A stretch of 64,000 nt of DNA from Affinundibacterium macrobrachii (GCF_014652415.1 NZ_BMYT01000002.1:1-64000), one strand, 5' to 3'. Positions 1-10,307 are shown, counted from the first letter of the stretch. Translations and numbers: made by a program. The notes: a model not told the origin generated them from the letters alone.

Positions 1-49
1 ACCTAAGCAACTAGTCGCTATCACTATCAAGTGCCCACATTTATTGACT

Positions 50-175
50 GTTAATTGTTAAAGATCTTCAATTCTTTTCTGCTTTTGCTTCGAAGCGTTG
101 TGTTCGTCAGCAGCAGAGAAACGAAATTATGCAGCACTTCTAACTTCTCGTCAACCCCCTGTTTTTAGTTTTGAT
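50..175 (-). promoter_or_regulatory. rRNA operon promoter and boxA leader (rrn reading leftward)
   Basis: On the minus strand there is a -35 TTGACG (149-154) and a -10 CATAAT (126-131) separated by exactly 17 bases. An A/T-rich UP-like tract lies just upstream (about 160-180). About 60 bases downstream comes TCTTTAACAATTAAC (50-64), which matches the boxA antitermination element of rRNA leaders, followed by the typical Burkholderiales leader down to base 1. The 16S gene itself must lie just outside the left edge. The promoter elements are seen directly; the rRNA assignment rests on resemblance to known betaproteobacterial 16S leaders. Confidence 0.85.
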
Positions 176-280
176 TTAAATCGTTTCTTGCTACTCGATT
201 CAAACCTCAGGAATATCAACGCCTTACTGTTTGCATTACTCTTATTTCAAACCCAGCATTTCTGCGGGAGGCGAACTATA

Positions 281-327
281 GCAAAACAAAAGGCATCTGA
301 CAAGCAAGTTGTCAGATGCCTTTTTAT
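281..327. terminator. Strong, potentially bidirectional terminator
   Basis: A perfect 13-bp stem (291-303 with 309-321) has a 5-base loop. It is flanked by T-runs on the plus side and by a TTTTGTTTTG tract on the minus side. It lies downstream of the DUF1631 gene on the minus strand and would keep that transcript from running into the rRNA promoter. Confidence 0.85.
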
Positions 328-367
328 TATTTTTACTAATCAGTGAAAGGCCAGAATTAACTGCGCT

Positions 368-2965
368 TCACGCTAATTTAGGGGCTTCAGTCACATCAGC
401 TGATTTCAGCAATGACTGAACCGCACGCTCAAACAAAGGTTCCGTTTCCAGAAACTTGACCCTTCCATGCGCGATCATACGTCGGAACATACGAACACTC
501 AGCATCGATGGTTGCTCTTGTCCATCCAAAGTTAAGATGACATTGGTCAAGGCTGGGTCGATCCAATTTAATTTTCCCTGGCTAGGCTCACCACCCAAGT
601 TAATTTCAACCAAGACACCCGTCTTCAATTGCTCCATCACTTGATCAATGCCCGCATCTTTAACAGCCGGAATCTCTTCACTACTCTCTTTTGGCAATTC
701 TTTGACATAAACTTGATCGAGTAATTGAACCTTGATGTCTAGTTCTTTAATCGCATTATCGAGAAACTTGTTTACATCAGAATCATCAGGCTTCTTCAGT
801 GCATCAAAATTCTGTAAATCAGGATCCGCGAAAAAATTATTGAAGTGCTGATGAATCGCCGACAACGAAACTTGCTTATGAATTGTGCCTGAGTGATTTA
901 ATCGCATGGATTTAGTATGCGCATCTACCAACCAATTCATGAGGCCTTCTTGCAATGCGGGATTACAATTGATACTAGCCATCCCTTCTTTCAGCGTGCG
1001 CAAAATAATCGGCAATAATGCCAGTAGCTGCGTGCGCTCTTCTTCATTCGATTTTGGAATGATGCTCCACAGAAGATCCGGTACTAGCAAGCGCAGGCGA
1101 TGCGCCAGCTTAGGATCTTCTCGATCAGCAAGCTCTAAGGCATAAACCCAAACCGTTTCAAAGAAGTTTTGCAAGTATGGGTCGATTGTCAGACCCAACA
1201 AGGCTTCATGCAGTTGTGCGGAAGTATGTGCAAAGCGTAATGTGCGATTACGAATTTGCTCGGCACCTTCAATTGCGCTCTCGGTTTGACTATCACTAGC
1301 ACGGAGTTCTTGCGCAATGAAAGCATCGAATTCATCGAGCATTTTTGAAAAAATATCAGGGTTTTCACTCTCATCCTGAAGAATAATTTCAACAATACGG
1401 CAAATTTCTTTGGTGATCTTGATGCCACTTGGATCAACTTGCTTTAAGCCCAAAGAAATCGAGCCAATTCGATTTACCAACAATCGTGCTGGATGACCTT
1501 TTTGCGTCAACAGCGTATTGTCTTTTAGCGCTAACTTTAAAACCAAGAATTGAAGGCGTCCAAGTTGAGCACGAATCTCGGCGGGCACTTGCGTATCACG
1601 CAAGATAAACTCAAACAACATAGCAACAATATCGATGGTCATCTTCTCATCGATACTAGAAGCTAAGTTATTCAGCGCCCCTCGCTGCTCCAAAATCAAA
1701 TTACGCAGGCCACCTCGTCCATCAAACATTTCCTCACCGGATGGCGTGTATGTCTTCTGGAAACTTGGAATAGAACTAGATAGCGAACCTCGATCAAGCG
1801 AAGAACCTGTGTGTGAGAAATCACTTGTTGAATGTGTTGAGGATTGCGTCACACCTGCAATCCCGCCTGCTGCGACACTCGCACTAGACGAAAATTCACC
1901 CGCTTGCTCAGAAGAAGCACCACCCCTTGATTGATTAACCGACTGTGAGCCACCGAAAAATCCACGGATTGCATCACTTACCGCTTCACCATTTTTCAGC
2001 CAAGAAAACGGCCCCGTCGAAACAGCTTCATGACTACCTGAATGCCCCACTTCGGCTTGCCCAACGACGCCATCATAAGACGCGTCACTTGGCGTAGCTT
2101 CACTTCTTTTACCCGTTATTAAATTCGAGGCACGGTTCATCGCGGAACTAAAGAATTGCTCAAACTGCGAGCCACGTCGCACTTGTGGCTGCGGCATAGC
2201 CGGCATTCGAGGCGTGGACGCTCCACCAAAAGTCTCATCAGCAACATCTGAGGTCTCGTCGACTTCTTGATCAGTATGAGGCTGTACGCTATGTCCTGAG
2301 GCAGTTGGCGATTTACGTATTTTTAGCTGGAGCTGTGCAGCGATTCCATTTTGTGCCAAGTAGTTATTTACCGATGCGTAAATAGATGGGACAAAGCTTA
2401 AAAAATTATCCGAAATACGATCAAGCAAAATATCAAACAGAACCGGATTGATTTCCAAGCGCTCAATCGTGCTCGATATGCAACGAGAAAATAAGTATGG
2501 CCTAAATGGATTTTCTCGTTCGTTAGTAACTTCTTGTTCGAAGATTAAAGCGATTCGAATATTGAGATCTCGCAGTTGATCCTCGGCCTCACTTCGGAAG
2601 CGACTTGTAATCTCTTCTAAACGCAAGCCACCCTCAAACGCGGTGGGATCAATTAGGGTGAGGTTATCCGTATTAAAGTTTGCACTAGGTCGATAAGTAC
2701 TATAAGTAGTCTGAAAACTGCGCGCCAACAAATGTTCCATGCCATTTGTCAGTTGCTCAACCAAGTAGGCGCCTCGCTCAACCAAGACCGTCCGAGCATC
2801 GAGTAAGCGACCTTGCTCCAATGAAGAATAAGTATCGTCTGCTTTAATAAAGCAATCTTCTATACAACGCGGCACGGTGCGTTGCATTGCTTCAGTAAAG
2901 CTGCGCATAAACTCAGCACGTGCGTTCGTTAATAGCACATTCGGATCGACACTTCCCTTAATCAC
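368..2965 (-). CDS. DUF1631 family protein
   Basis: An 865-residue cytoplasmic protein of the DUF1631 family (sometimes mislabelled thymidine phosphorylase); its molecular function is not established. The N-terminal ~220 residues and the ~400-730 region are helical and charged. They are separated by a low-complexity Ser/Gly/Thr-rich linker (about 230-400). The last ~90 residues look like a small PilZ-like barrel, with the phrase VLVEINLGGEPSQGKLNW; this is my reading of the pattern only. The start is GTG at 2965, preceded by GGGAGG at ideal spacing, so the GTG is well supported. It is convergent with nothing and ends in the terminator near 300. It follows topB on the same strand after a 37-base gap, so co-transcription is possible. 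Confidence 0.85.
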   Translation of the reverse strand: MIKGSVDPNVLLTNARAEFMRSFTEAMQRTVPRCIEDCFIKADDTYSSLEQGRLLDARTVLVERGAYLVEQLTNGMEHLLARSFQTTYSTYRPSANFNTDNLTLIDPTAFEGGLRLEEITSRFRSEAEDQLRDLNIRIALIFEQEVTNERENPFRPYLFSRCISSTIERLEINPVLFDILLDRISDNFLSFVPSIYASVNNYLAQNGIAAQLQLKIRKSPTASGHSVQPHTDQEVDETSDVADETFGGASTPRMPAMPQPQVRRGSQFEQFFSSAMNRASNLITGKRSEATPSDASYDGVVGQAEVGHSGSHEAVSTGPFSWLKNGEAVSDAIRGFFGGSQSVNQSRGGASSEQAGEFSSSASVAAGGIAGVTQSSTHSTSDFSHTGSSLDRGSLSSSIPSFQKTYTPSGEEMFDGRGGLRNLILEQRGALNNLASSIDEKMTIDIVAMLFEFILRDTQVPAEIRAQLGRLQFLVLKLALKDNTLLTQKGHPARLLVNRIGSISLGLKQVDPSGIKITKEICRIVEIILQDESENPDIFSKMLDEFDAFIAQELRASDSQTESAIEGAEQIRNRTLRFAHTSAQLHEALLGLTIDPYLQNFFETVWVYALELADREDPKLAHRLRLLVPDLLWSIIPKSNEEERTQLLALLPIILRTLKEGMASINCNPALQEGLMNWLVDAHTKSMRLNHSGTIHKQVSLSAIHQHFNNFFADPDLQNFDALKKPDDSDVNKFLDNAIKELDIKVQLLDQVYVKELPKESSEEIPAVKDAGIDQVMEQLKTGVLVEINLGGEPSQGKLNWIDPALTNVILTLDGQEQPSMLSVRMFRRMIAHGRVKFLETEPLFERAVQSLLKSADVTEAPKLA

Positions 2966-3002
2966 GCAGCCTCCCTAGGGTGAGAAATTTTCCAGCGCAA
3001 CA

Positions 3003-5591
3003 CTAAACCGCCTTCTTCTTCCTTGCCACTGCCTTTTTAACGGGCGCGGCAGCTTCATCACTTTCTACTTTCTCATTAGCTGCGGACTTCGCAGCCGATT
3101 TTGCCGGCGCTTTCGCTTTGCGCTCCTCAAACTCGAAACTTGTCTTACCATCTTTTCCGCGCACTAAAAATGCTTTAAATGGACGACGCGTACGTTGAGA
3201 GACAAATCCTGGTAGCAAATCAGTCTTCCCTTCGACCAGTAACTTGCGCATTTGTTCGGGCACGATCTCTTGCTGCAAAATAATGCGTCCACTTCTAAAA
3301 TCACAAGCTTTCGGCTTCGCAACAGTTTTTTCGCATACGTATGCCAAGCCTAATTCAAATACATGACTGCCACATTTTGGACATGCACCGAGCGGTTCGG
3401 ATTGCGAGAAATCATGATCTTCAGCTTCATCACCTTCGTCTTGATTTTGCCCAAAATCAAACTCGAGTTTCAGATTTTTAATCTCTTCGTCACGCACAAT
3501 CTTTAGAATTGCAGCGAATGGCCGCCCCATTTTTGAACGGAAGCCCTGCAAAGGACCAATTTCGCGTTTCTGTAAAAGCTCTTCAACCTCTGCGATCTCA
3601 AACTGTCGACTTCCCGGTGTCTTACTCATCGAGAATTCACATTGAGTACAGGCAAAACGACGGTAATTTTCTTTTACAACGCCACCACAATTTGGGCACG
3701 GAGTGTGTAAGGTCGCGTAATCACCAGGAATCGTATCGTTATCAAATTCTTTCGCGCGCTTAACGATAACTTGTGTCATCTGCGCAATCTCGCGCATGAA
3801 TTCATCGCGGGTAATCTTACCGCGCTCCATTTGCGCTAGTTTATTTTCCCACTCGCCAGTTAACTCAGGCGACGTTAATTCATCCACACCCAATCCGCGT
3901 AGCAAAGTCATCAATTGAAATGCTTTTGCGGTTGGAATCAGTTCACGACCTTCTCGCAACAAATATTTTTCGTACAGCAGACCTTCAATAATGGCCGCAC
4001 GTGTAGCTGGCGTACCTAAGCCCTTATCAGACATCGCTTCACGCAATTCTTCATCATCGATCAGCTTGCCTGCGCCCTCCATTGCCGACAATAAGGTCGC
4101 TTCTGAATAGCGCGCTGGGGGTTTTGTCACTAAGCCATTAGCAAAAACTTTTTCTGTTTTTACTTTTTCACCTTTTGCTACCGCAACCAAATTACCTTTA
4201 TTTTCAGGATCGCTCTCGTCCTGCGCTTCCTTGCCATAAATCGCCAACCAACCTGGATTGGTCATGACTTTGCCCTCAGTCTTGAACTGATGCCCTGAGA
4301 CCTCGGTAATACGTGTTGTCACTTGATACTCGGCTGCAGGGAAGAACACAGCCATAAAACGTCGCGTCACTAAGTCATATAACTTTTGTTCTGGCTCCGA
4401 CAAATTCTTCGGCAAATGGCCCGTAGGAATAATGGCAAAGTGATCGCTAATCTTGGCGTTATCAAAAATCCGCTTATTTGGCTTAATCCAATTGTTATTT
4501 AATATCTTGGCCGCAAACTGCTGGAAATTATTGATTTCGCTAATCTTGCCGAGCGTGTCTTTCACTGTTGGCAAATAATCTTCCGGCAAATGGCGGGAAT
4601 CAGTACGCGGATAAGTCAATACTTTATGCTTTTCATACAAAGCTTGTGCCAAGCCCAAAGTGTTTTTCGCGGAGAAACCAAATTTGGAGTTGGCCTCGCG
4701 CTGCAAACTGGTCAAATCGAATAATGCAGGCGCCATTTGGGTCGCAGGTTTAGATTCTTCAGTGACATTACCTTGCTTGTTACGGCAAGCAGCCACAATC
4801 GATTCTGCAGCAGCTTTGCTCCACAAACGCTCGGCTTTTTTCTCTGGATCAGTTTCATCTTTCTTAAACTGATGGTCTAACCAACGTCCCTCATAAATTC
4901 CCGCAGCGCAAATAAATTCAGCACGCACTTCCCAAAAATCACGTGGCACAAAATTTTTGATCTTTTCTTCACGCTCGACCACGATCGACAAAGTTGGCGT
5001 TTGAACACGTCCAACCGTCGTCAAATAGAAACCGCCTTCCTTTGAATTAAAGGCAGTCATAGCACGGGTGCCATTAATCCCAATAAGCCAATCTGCTTCG
5101 GAACGGCAGCGTGCCGCATCCGCTAACGGTAACATTTCCTCATCACTGCGCAACTTTTTAAATCCGCTACGAATCGCATCGGCAGTCATTGACTGCAACC
5201 ACAAACGCTTCACCGGTTGCTTCGCTTTTGCGTGCTGAGCAATTAAACGAAAAATTAATTCACCCTCACGCCCCGCGTCACATGCATTAATGAGCATGGA
5301 AACGTCTTTGCGCTTAATTAATTTATTCAGCACCTTTAGACGAGACTCAGTCTTGGCGATTGGGTTCAAAGCAAAATGCGGCGGAATCATCGGCAAATGT
5401 GCGAATGTCCATTTACCACGTTTAACGTCGTATTCTTCAGGAACCGCAATTTCCAATAAATGACCTACTGCCGAGGATAAAACGTAATCATCGGACTCAA
5501 AGTAATCGTCGTGTTTGGTGAACCCACCCAAGGTCTTTGCGATATCATTCGCAACCGAGGGCTTCTCGGCAATGATGAGGGTTTTTGTCAT
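3003..5591 (-). CDS. topB: DNA topoisomerase III
   Basis: A type IA topoisomerase of 862 residues that cuts and passes single DNA strands and helps resolve replication and recombination intermediates. It starts with the TOPRIM motif TLIIAEKPSVA and has the acidic DAGREGE triad near residues 105-111. The active-site tyrosine is in LTYPRTDSR (Tyr327). Two C-terminal zinc-ribbon or topo-C modules follow: CPNCGG...CTQC near 640-665 and CPKCGS...C near 740-770. A Lys/Ala-rich tail (about 825-862) is probably a DNA-binding extension. Its place beside smg and dprA is the usual betaproteobacterial order. Confidence 0.97.
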   Translation of the reverse strand: MTKTLIIAEKPSVANDIAKTLGGFTKHDDYFESDDYVLSSAVGHLLEIAVPEEYDVKRGKWTFAHLPMIPPHFALNPIAKTESRLKVLNKLIKRKDVSMLINACDAGREGELIFRLIAQHAKAKQPVKRLWLQSMTADAIRSGFKKLRSDEEMLPLADAARCRSEADWLIGINGTRAMTAFNSKEGGFYLTTVGRVQTPTLSIVVEREEKIKNFVPRDFWEVRAEFICAAGIYEGRWLDHQFKKDETDPEKKAERLWSKAAAESIVAACRNKQGNVTEESKPATQMAPALFDLTSLQREANSKFGFSAKNTLGLAQALYEKHKVLTYPRTDSRHLPEDYLPTVKDTLGKISEINNFQQFAAKILNNNWIKPNKRIFDNAKISDHFAIIPTGHLPKNLSEPEQKLYDLVTRRFMAVFFPAAEYQVTTRITEVSGHQFKTEGKVMTNPGWLAIYGKEAQDESDPENKGNLVAVAKGEKVKTEKVFANGLVTKPPARYSEATLLSAMEGAGKLIDDEELREAMSDKGLGTPATRAAIIEGLLYEKYLLREGRELIPTAKAFQLMTLLRGLGVDELTSPELTGEWENKLAQMERGKITRDEFMREIAQMTQVIVKRAKEFDNDTIPGDYATLHTPCPNCGGVVKENYRRFACTQCEFSMSKTPGSRQFEIAEVEELLQKREIGPLQGFRSKMGRPFAAILKIVRDEEIKNLKLEFDFGQNQDEGDEAEDHDFSQSEPLGACPKCGSHVFELGLAYVCEKTVAKPKACDFRSGRIILQQEIVPEQMRKLLVEGKTDLLPGFVSQRTRRPFKAFLVRGKDGKTSFEFEERKAKAPAKSAAKSAANEKVESDEAAAPVKKAVARKKKAV

Positions 5592-5773
5592 AGTGGGCTT
5601 AATTTTTTTATATTTCGTGCGATTGAATGCAACTTAGAAAAGATACTGATGCCATTCTTGCCACTTCAGCAAGAGAAACGCTATATATCAGCGGGGAATA
5701 ATAAACGGAATGAATCAACTACGGCAATAGAGACACAATATTTGTCACAAATAAAGAATAATTATGTGAAAAC

Positions 5774-6268
5774 TTAGTGGAAAAGCCGCGAACTACCACT
5801 TTCATCACTTAATAAAAACTCATCAAACATCAATATGTCGGTTGCTTGCCCCTGACTCCACAGTATCATTAGTACAATAACCTTAAACTTTGACAAGGAC
5901 AGCGGTGCTTCATCGACCGCCATTGCTCGCTCAATGACTATCTCTCGCTGTTGTGCATCTAACACTTTGGTGCTTTGCAAATAATACAAATAGCCAATTG
6001 CCTCACTACCTAAAACCGAGGCCTCTTCTTCGGTAAAAACACGAAAGCCTGTGGTATTCACAAGCGAAGATTGTGCCATTGACACATCAATTGCATCAGA
6101 AGCAAGTTGGTTGCTGGTGTCCGCCAAACCACTCAACCAATCGAGCGCTGCAATAATCTCATCCTCATCAAAACCCACCGATGACAACTTTTTTGCCAGT
6201 GCGATCGAATCCGGACAAGTATCCGGTCGGTAGTAGGTCTCGTACAAGTAAACCAAAATGTCAAACAT
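5774..6268 (-). CDS. smg: Smg family protein (DUF494)
   Basis: A small acidic helical protein of the Smg/DUF494 family, about 164 residues; E. coli Smg is about 157. It begins MFDILVYLYETYY, closely matching the family N-terminus. For that reason I choose the ATG at 6268 over a TTG nine bases upstream (6277). Its role is not well defined; it is conserved next to dprA across beta- and gammaproteobacteria. Here it sits between dprA and topB. The roughly 180-base gap to topB leaves room for a separate topB promoter. Confidence 0.93.
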   Translation of the reverse strand: MFDILVYLYETYYRPDTCPDSIALAKKLSSVGFDEDEIIAALDWLSGLADTSNQLASDAIDVSMAQSSLVNTTGFRVFTEEEASVLGSEAIGYLYYLQSTKVLDAQQREIVIERAMAVDEAPLSLSKFKVIVLMILWSQGQATDILMFDEFLLSDESGSSRLFH

Positions 6269-6341
6269 ATACTTCAATCAAAATCATTTGTTACTAAGGG
6301 AAATTATGATGCGTTCTACAACACAAGTTGCACCATCAAAG

Positions 6342-7463
6342 CTAGTACCCACTTACACGTTGAAACATACCAGAAGGTAGTGTCTCGATCAGTCCTTGTA
6401 ACTCTAATGTCAATAATTGCGCGGATAAATCAGCCATATCAATGCCGCTGCGCAAGGCTAGGTGATCAATGTGAACCGGATCATACCCGATAATCGATAA
6501 AAGCTCGTTGTCGGCATGATCGGGCACAGACTGTTGGAGTGGTACTTCAACTTGCTGGGATGGCATCGAGAATCGCAACTCATCCAAAATATCTTGCGCG
6601 GATTCGACCAACTTGGCACCTTGCTTAATCAATTGATGACACCCTTTTGCCAATGGTGAATGGATCGATCCAGGAATTGCAAAAACTTCTCGCCCTTGCT
6701 CCGCGGCCATTCTAGCCGTGATCAACGAACCTGACTGTGCGGCAGCCTCAACCACCAAAACCCCTTTTGCCAATCCAGAAATAATCCGATTTCGACGCGG
6801 AAAATTCCCAGCAATCGCTGGCGTACCTAGCGGATACTCACTTAACAAACAGGCTTGGTCAACGATTTGATGCGCCAATTGTCGATTGCGTGCAGGATAG
6901 ACAATATCAGCACCAGTACCAATGACAGCAATAGTTGCACCTTTTCCCCGCAAGGCACCTGTATGTGCGGCGGCATCTATTCCGGCAGCAAGTCCAGAAC
7001 TAATGCAAATACCAGCATCACTTAAGCACTCGGAAAATTTCTCCGCATTCAAAACACCTTGTGCTGTCGCATTACGGCTTCCAACAACTGCGATTGTGTC
7101 AACATGAAGTAAATCGATCCGCCCCTTCGCGTACAGCAACAAAGGCGGATCGGGAATCGTCAACAGTTGTGCGGGATATTCTGTATCGGCTAGTGAAAGA
7201 AGGTGATTACCCGACTGCTGCAACCACTGCTGAGTCAAGGCAATCTGCGCCTTCATCGCATCATTTGGCGCCTGCAACAAGGCATGTGCCAGCTTCGCTG
7301 GAATATGTTCGACTAATTGGGAAAACTCAGTTGAAAAAATTTGAGAAGGTAAGCCAAACACACTCAATAACTTCCGCGCTGTCTCATTCCCAATGCCTTT
7401 GGTTAGAGACAAGCGCAGCCAATCGTATTGATCTTGTTCGTGTTCGCTCAAATGCAATCTCAA
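6342..7463 (-). CDS. dprA: DNA-processing protein DprA
   Basis: DprA (Smf) loads RecA onto incoming single-stranded DNA during natural transformation. The 373-residue protein has a helical N-terminal SAM-like region (1-75). A Rossmann fold follows, with AVVGSRNAT near 124, SSGLAAGIDAAAH near 155 and FPRRNRIISGLA near 218. A C-terminal winged-helix region lies at about 310-370. No ATG is available near the start. A TGA lies just upstream, so translation must begin at one of the TTG codons at 7463, 7457 or 7451; I use 7463. Only 19 bases separate it from the end of the LysM gene, so the two are probably co-transcribed and may be translationally coupled. Confidence 0.96.
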   Translation of the reverse strand: MRLHLSEHEQDQYDWLRLSLTKGIGNETARKLLSVFGLPSQIFSTEFSQLVEHIPAKLAHALLQAPNDAMKAQIALTQQWLQQSGNHLLSLADTEYPAQLLTIPDPPLLLYAKGRIDLLHVDTIAVVGSRNATAQGVLNAEKFSECLSDAGICISSGLAAGIDAAAHTGALRGKGATIAVIGTGADIVYPARNRQLAHQIVDQACLLSEYPLGTPAIAGNFPRRNRIISGLAKGVLVVEAAAQSGSLITARMAAEQGREVFAIPGSIHSPLAKGCHQLIKQGAKLVESAQDILDELRFSMPSQQVEVPLQQSVPDHADNELLSIIGYDPVHIDHLALRSGIDMADLSAQLLTLELQGLIETLPSGMFQRVSGY

Positions 7464-7482
7464 TCTAATTCAATACAAACAC

Positions 7483-8580
7483 TTATTTGACTGGGGTACG
7501 AACAATATCGCCAACGCTCACTACATCTGTCACTTGCATGACTAAGCCATATGAAATGTTATTAAATACACGGAAAATAAATAACTGTCCGTACATTTCG
7601 TCAGGCAATCGAATTGGTTTTTTATCATTGGTACGATCTGGAATGATTTTGCCGTAGCGTCCCAATTCGAGCACGGTACCAACGTCGATACCGGAACTGC
7701 TACCACGATTGATACTCACAATATTGTTCTGCCCCGCAAAGCTAACACCACCATAAACCGCCACTACGCGTGCGGTAATGTCTTTATCAGGTGCATGCGG
7801 AACATAATTAATGATCGGTGTTGGCGGAATCGGGACTAGACGATCACCAATTCCCATTTCTTCTTTTGAAGTAACGATGGTGAACGAATCGACGCCATCT
7901 TCAGTTTTTGCAGTACGCTCTAGCTTAACCGCACCGATATACACAGCCTCATAACCGATGATGGCTTTGGTATCAGGGTCTTTGAGCGCTGTACCAGGTC
8001 GGAAAACTTGGAATGAGGTGCCTTTTTTGAGATCACCTTTCACATAAACTTTATCCCCACGCCCCACATACACGCGCCCCTCAGGCGCAGCAACGATACG
8101 AGGCGCATTAGCAAACTCATCCTTCTCAATAATCAAGGGTTGAGATAAATAAGGTTCAATCAGATTATTCGGAATCGCAGAAATCGCGTCCATCCCATTG
8201 CTGGTCACACTTCGAGTCTGCGGTGTGAGTTTTGTTACACCTGTCACACCGTCACCCAATGGATTTGCCAAGCGTAGACGTCCATTCGCGCGATCAAAAT
8301 AAACAATCTGCTTAGGATAAATCCAATGCGGATTACGAATTTCTTCTTTATTCATGCCCCAAACTTCTGGCCAACACCAAGGATTCTGCAGAAACCGTCC
8401 AGAAATTCCCCATAAAGTATCGCCTTTGACAACCACATGCTTATCCGGCGCATCGGGCAAAAATGAACACTTACTACTCAAGGCTGGCGGCTGTGTACTT
8501 TCATTCTCTTGAGCGAAAGCGGACACAGAAACCGCGAGCGGAAAGGCAAAAGCGAGGGCGATTGTGCTAAACTTTTTCAT
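7483..8580 (-). CDS. LysM domain-containing exported protein
   Basis: A 365-residue secreted or periplasmic protein. From the ATG at 8580 it starts MKKFSTIALAFAFPLAVSV with a clear signal peptide ending near AFA-QE; a longer reading from 8622 would bury it. A GGA precedes this ATG. A LysM peptidoglycan-binding module occupies residues ~40-95, with the typical VVVKGDTLWGISGRFL followed by PWCWPEVW. The remaining ~270 residues are beta-rich and of unknown function. This protein is commonly found upstream of dprA in Burkholderiales and divergent from def, as here. A cell-wall binding role is expected; no catalytic domain is seen. Confidence 0.9.
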   Translation of the reverse strand: MKKFSTIALAFAFPLAVSVSAFAQENESTQPPALSSKCSFLPDAPDKHVVVKGDTLWGISGRFLQNPWCWPEVWGMNKEEIRNPHWIYPKQIVYFDRANGRLRLANPLGDGVTGVTKLTPQTRSVTSNGMDAISAIPNNLIEPYLSQPLIIEKDEFANAPRIVAAPEGRVYVGRGDKVYVKGDLKKGTSFQVFRPGTALKDPDTKAIIGYEAVYIGAVKLERTAKTEDGVDSFTIVTSKEEMGIGDRLVPIPPTPIINYVPHAPDKDITARVVAVYGGVSFAGQNNIVSINRGSSSGIDVGTVLELGRYGKIIPDRTNDKKPIRLPDEMYGQLFIFRVFNNISYGLVMQVTDVVSVGDIVRTPVK

Positions 8581-8763
8581 GAAATTTTTCCGATGCAGGT
8601 AACTGATTTCAGGGAATGGCAATTAAATTCTTTTGTTAGAGAAACTTCTAAACAAGAAAGGTTCTTGCCAAACTTACCAAATTGAATCAAATTCTGCCCA
8701 TAAATCCTTGAACTAGCAAGAAAAACCGCAATCTTGGCATTCTTGCTTGTTGTGAATTGTCTT

Positions 8764-9288
8764 ATGCCGATACTAAATATTCTCCGTTATCCTGATCCAC
8801 GCTTACACAAAGTTGCTAAGCCAATCACCATTTTTGATGAGCGCTTGAAACAGCTCGCCGCTGATATGGCCGAAACCATGTATGACGCACCGGGCGTGGG
8901 CTTGGCAGCATCACAAGTCGATGTCCACGAACAACTGGTTGTCATTGATACTTCCGAAGACAACTCGCAATTACGCGTTTTTATCAATCCAGAAATTATC
9001 TGGGAAAGCGAAGAACGCAAGGTCTATGACGAAGGCTGCTTATCCGTACCCGGCGTTTATGATGGTGTTGAACGTCCAGCAGAAGTCAAAGTACGCGCAC
9101 TTGATCTTGATGGCAAAGCTTTCGAACTGCACGCGGATGGTTTGTTGGCCGTATGCATTCAACATGAAATGGATCACTTGAAAGGCAAAGTTTTTGTCGA
9201 ATACCTGTCGCCACTCAAACGCAATCGGATCAAAACAAAAATGATCAAAGAAGAACGTGAGATGAGCAAAAAGGCGAACCGTCGATGA
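8764..9288 (+). CDS. def: Peptide deformylase
   Basis: Removes the formyl group from the N-terminal methionine of new proteins, using a metal centre. The 174-residue protein has all three family motifs: GVGLAASQ (motif 1), EGCLSVPG (motif 2, metal Cys) and QHEMDHLKG (motif 3, the two metal His and catalytic Glu). I choose the ATG at 8764 because the protein then begins [14 protein letters not shown], as in the family; the upstream TTG at 8734 adds ten unrelated residues. It overlaps fmt by four bases (ATGA), so the two act as a coupled pair: fmt adds the formyl group to initiator tRNA and def removes it. Confidence 0.97.
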   Translation: MPILNILRYPDPRLHKVAKPITIFDERLKQLAADMAETMYDAPGVGLAASQVDVHEQLVVIDTSEDNSQLRVFINPEIIWESEERKVYDEGCLSVPGVYDGVERPAEVKVRALDLDGKAFELHADGLLAVCIQHEMDHLKGKVFVEYLSPLKRNRIKTKMIKEEREMSKKANRR

Positions 9289-10250
9289 AAGTGATTTTTG
9301 CCGGCACGCCAGAGTTTGCAGCTGTCGCTTTAAAAGCGATTATCGATGCTGGATATGAAGTTACTTTGGTGCTGACTCAACCTGATCGCCCAGCAGGGCG
9401 TGGCATGCAGCTACAGGCTTCCGCCGTCAAACAGTTGGCGCTCGCCCATCAAATTCCAGTCGCGCAGCCAATCTCGCTGCGCTTAGATGGTAAGTACCCA
9501 GAGGTCGCACAAGAGGCGCATGAATTGCTACGCAATACGCCACATGATGTCATGGTAGTGGCGGCCTACGGTTTAATTTTGCCACAATCCTGTCTAAGCA
9601 TTCCTCGTTTGGGCTGTATCAATATCCACGGTTCTTTATTGCCACGTTGGCGCGGCGCAGCTCCAATCCATCGTGCAATTGAAGCCGGCGATGCAGAAAC
9701 AGGTATCACCATTATGCAAATGGAAGAAGGCCTAGATACTGGCCCTATGCTGATGCGTCGTGCAATCCCAATTACAGCCACCGATACGACGGCGAGTTTG
9801 CATGACCAATTGGCGACATTGGGCGGTGAGATGATTGTTGAGACTTTAGGTCAACTAACAGTCGCGCCGATGCAAGCGACAACACAGCCAGAAGATGGTG
9901 TTTGTTACGCCGCCAAAATTAGCAAAGAAGAAGCTGCGATCAATTTTGATGCGAGCGCAACTGAGATCGACAGAAAGATCCGCGCATTTAATCCCTTCCC
10001 AGCGGCCCACGCCAATATCGATGGTACGATCATCAAGTTTTGGCGCGCCGAAGTTGCCAAGGGCGACAGTCAATTACCGAGCGGGAGCATCATCGATGCG
10101 TCTGGTCAGCAAGGAATATTCATTTCTTGTGAAGGTGGAAAATCTGTTTTGCGTGTGCTTGAACTGCAAAAGCCGGGAGGCAAACGCTTAGCAGTCCAAG
10201 ATTTCTTACAAGGCTTTCCGCTTAAAGCTGGGCAAGTGTTTCAGTCTTAA
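9285..10250 (+). CDS. fmt: Methionyl-tRNA formyltransferase
   Basis: Transfers a formyl group from 10-formyl-tetrahydrofolate to Met-tRNA(fMet). The 321-residue length is standard. The N-terminal formyltransferase domain starts [13 protein letters not shown]. It carries the catalytic signature [16 protein letters not shown] (Asn, His and the SLLP substrate loop) near residues 110-125 and a downstream LDTGPML. The C-terminal tRNA-binding domain begins near 215. The start codon overlaps the def stop. Confidence 0.97.
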   Translation: MKVIFAGTPEFAAVALKAIIDAGYEVTLVLTQPDRPAGRGMQLQASAVKQLALAHQIPVAQPISLRLDGKYPEVAQEAHELLRNTPHDVMVVAAYGLILPQSCLSIPRLGCINIHGSLLPRWRGAAPIHRAIEAGDAETGITIMQMEEGLDTGPMLMRRAIPITATDTTASLHDQLATLGGEMIVETLGQLTVAPMQATTQPEDGVCYAAKISKEEAAINFDASATEIDRKIRAFNPFPAAHANIDGTIIKFWRAEVAKGDSQLPSGSIIDASGQQGIFISCEGGKSVLRVLELQKPGGKRLAVQDFLQGFPLKAGQVFQS

Positions 10251-10271
10251 TCAGCATTGCAGATCCTCATC

Positions 10272-10307
10272 GTTCTTGCGAAGACATTTTCACCACTTCG
10301 CAAGAAC
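10272..10307. repeat. Perfect 12-bp inverted repeat after fmt
   Basis: GTTCTTGCGAAG (10272-10283) is repeated inverted at 10296-10307 with a 12-base loop. There is no T-tract on either side, so it is either a weak or factor-dependent terminator for def-fmt or an mRNA-stabilising hairpin. Confidence 0.5.

Noticed and set aside
98-346. Plus-strand ORF at the left edge (82 codons)
   Set aside because: It runs across the rRNA promoter and through the terminator stem, has no ribosome-binding site, and its residues look random.
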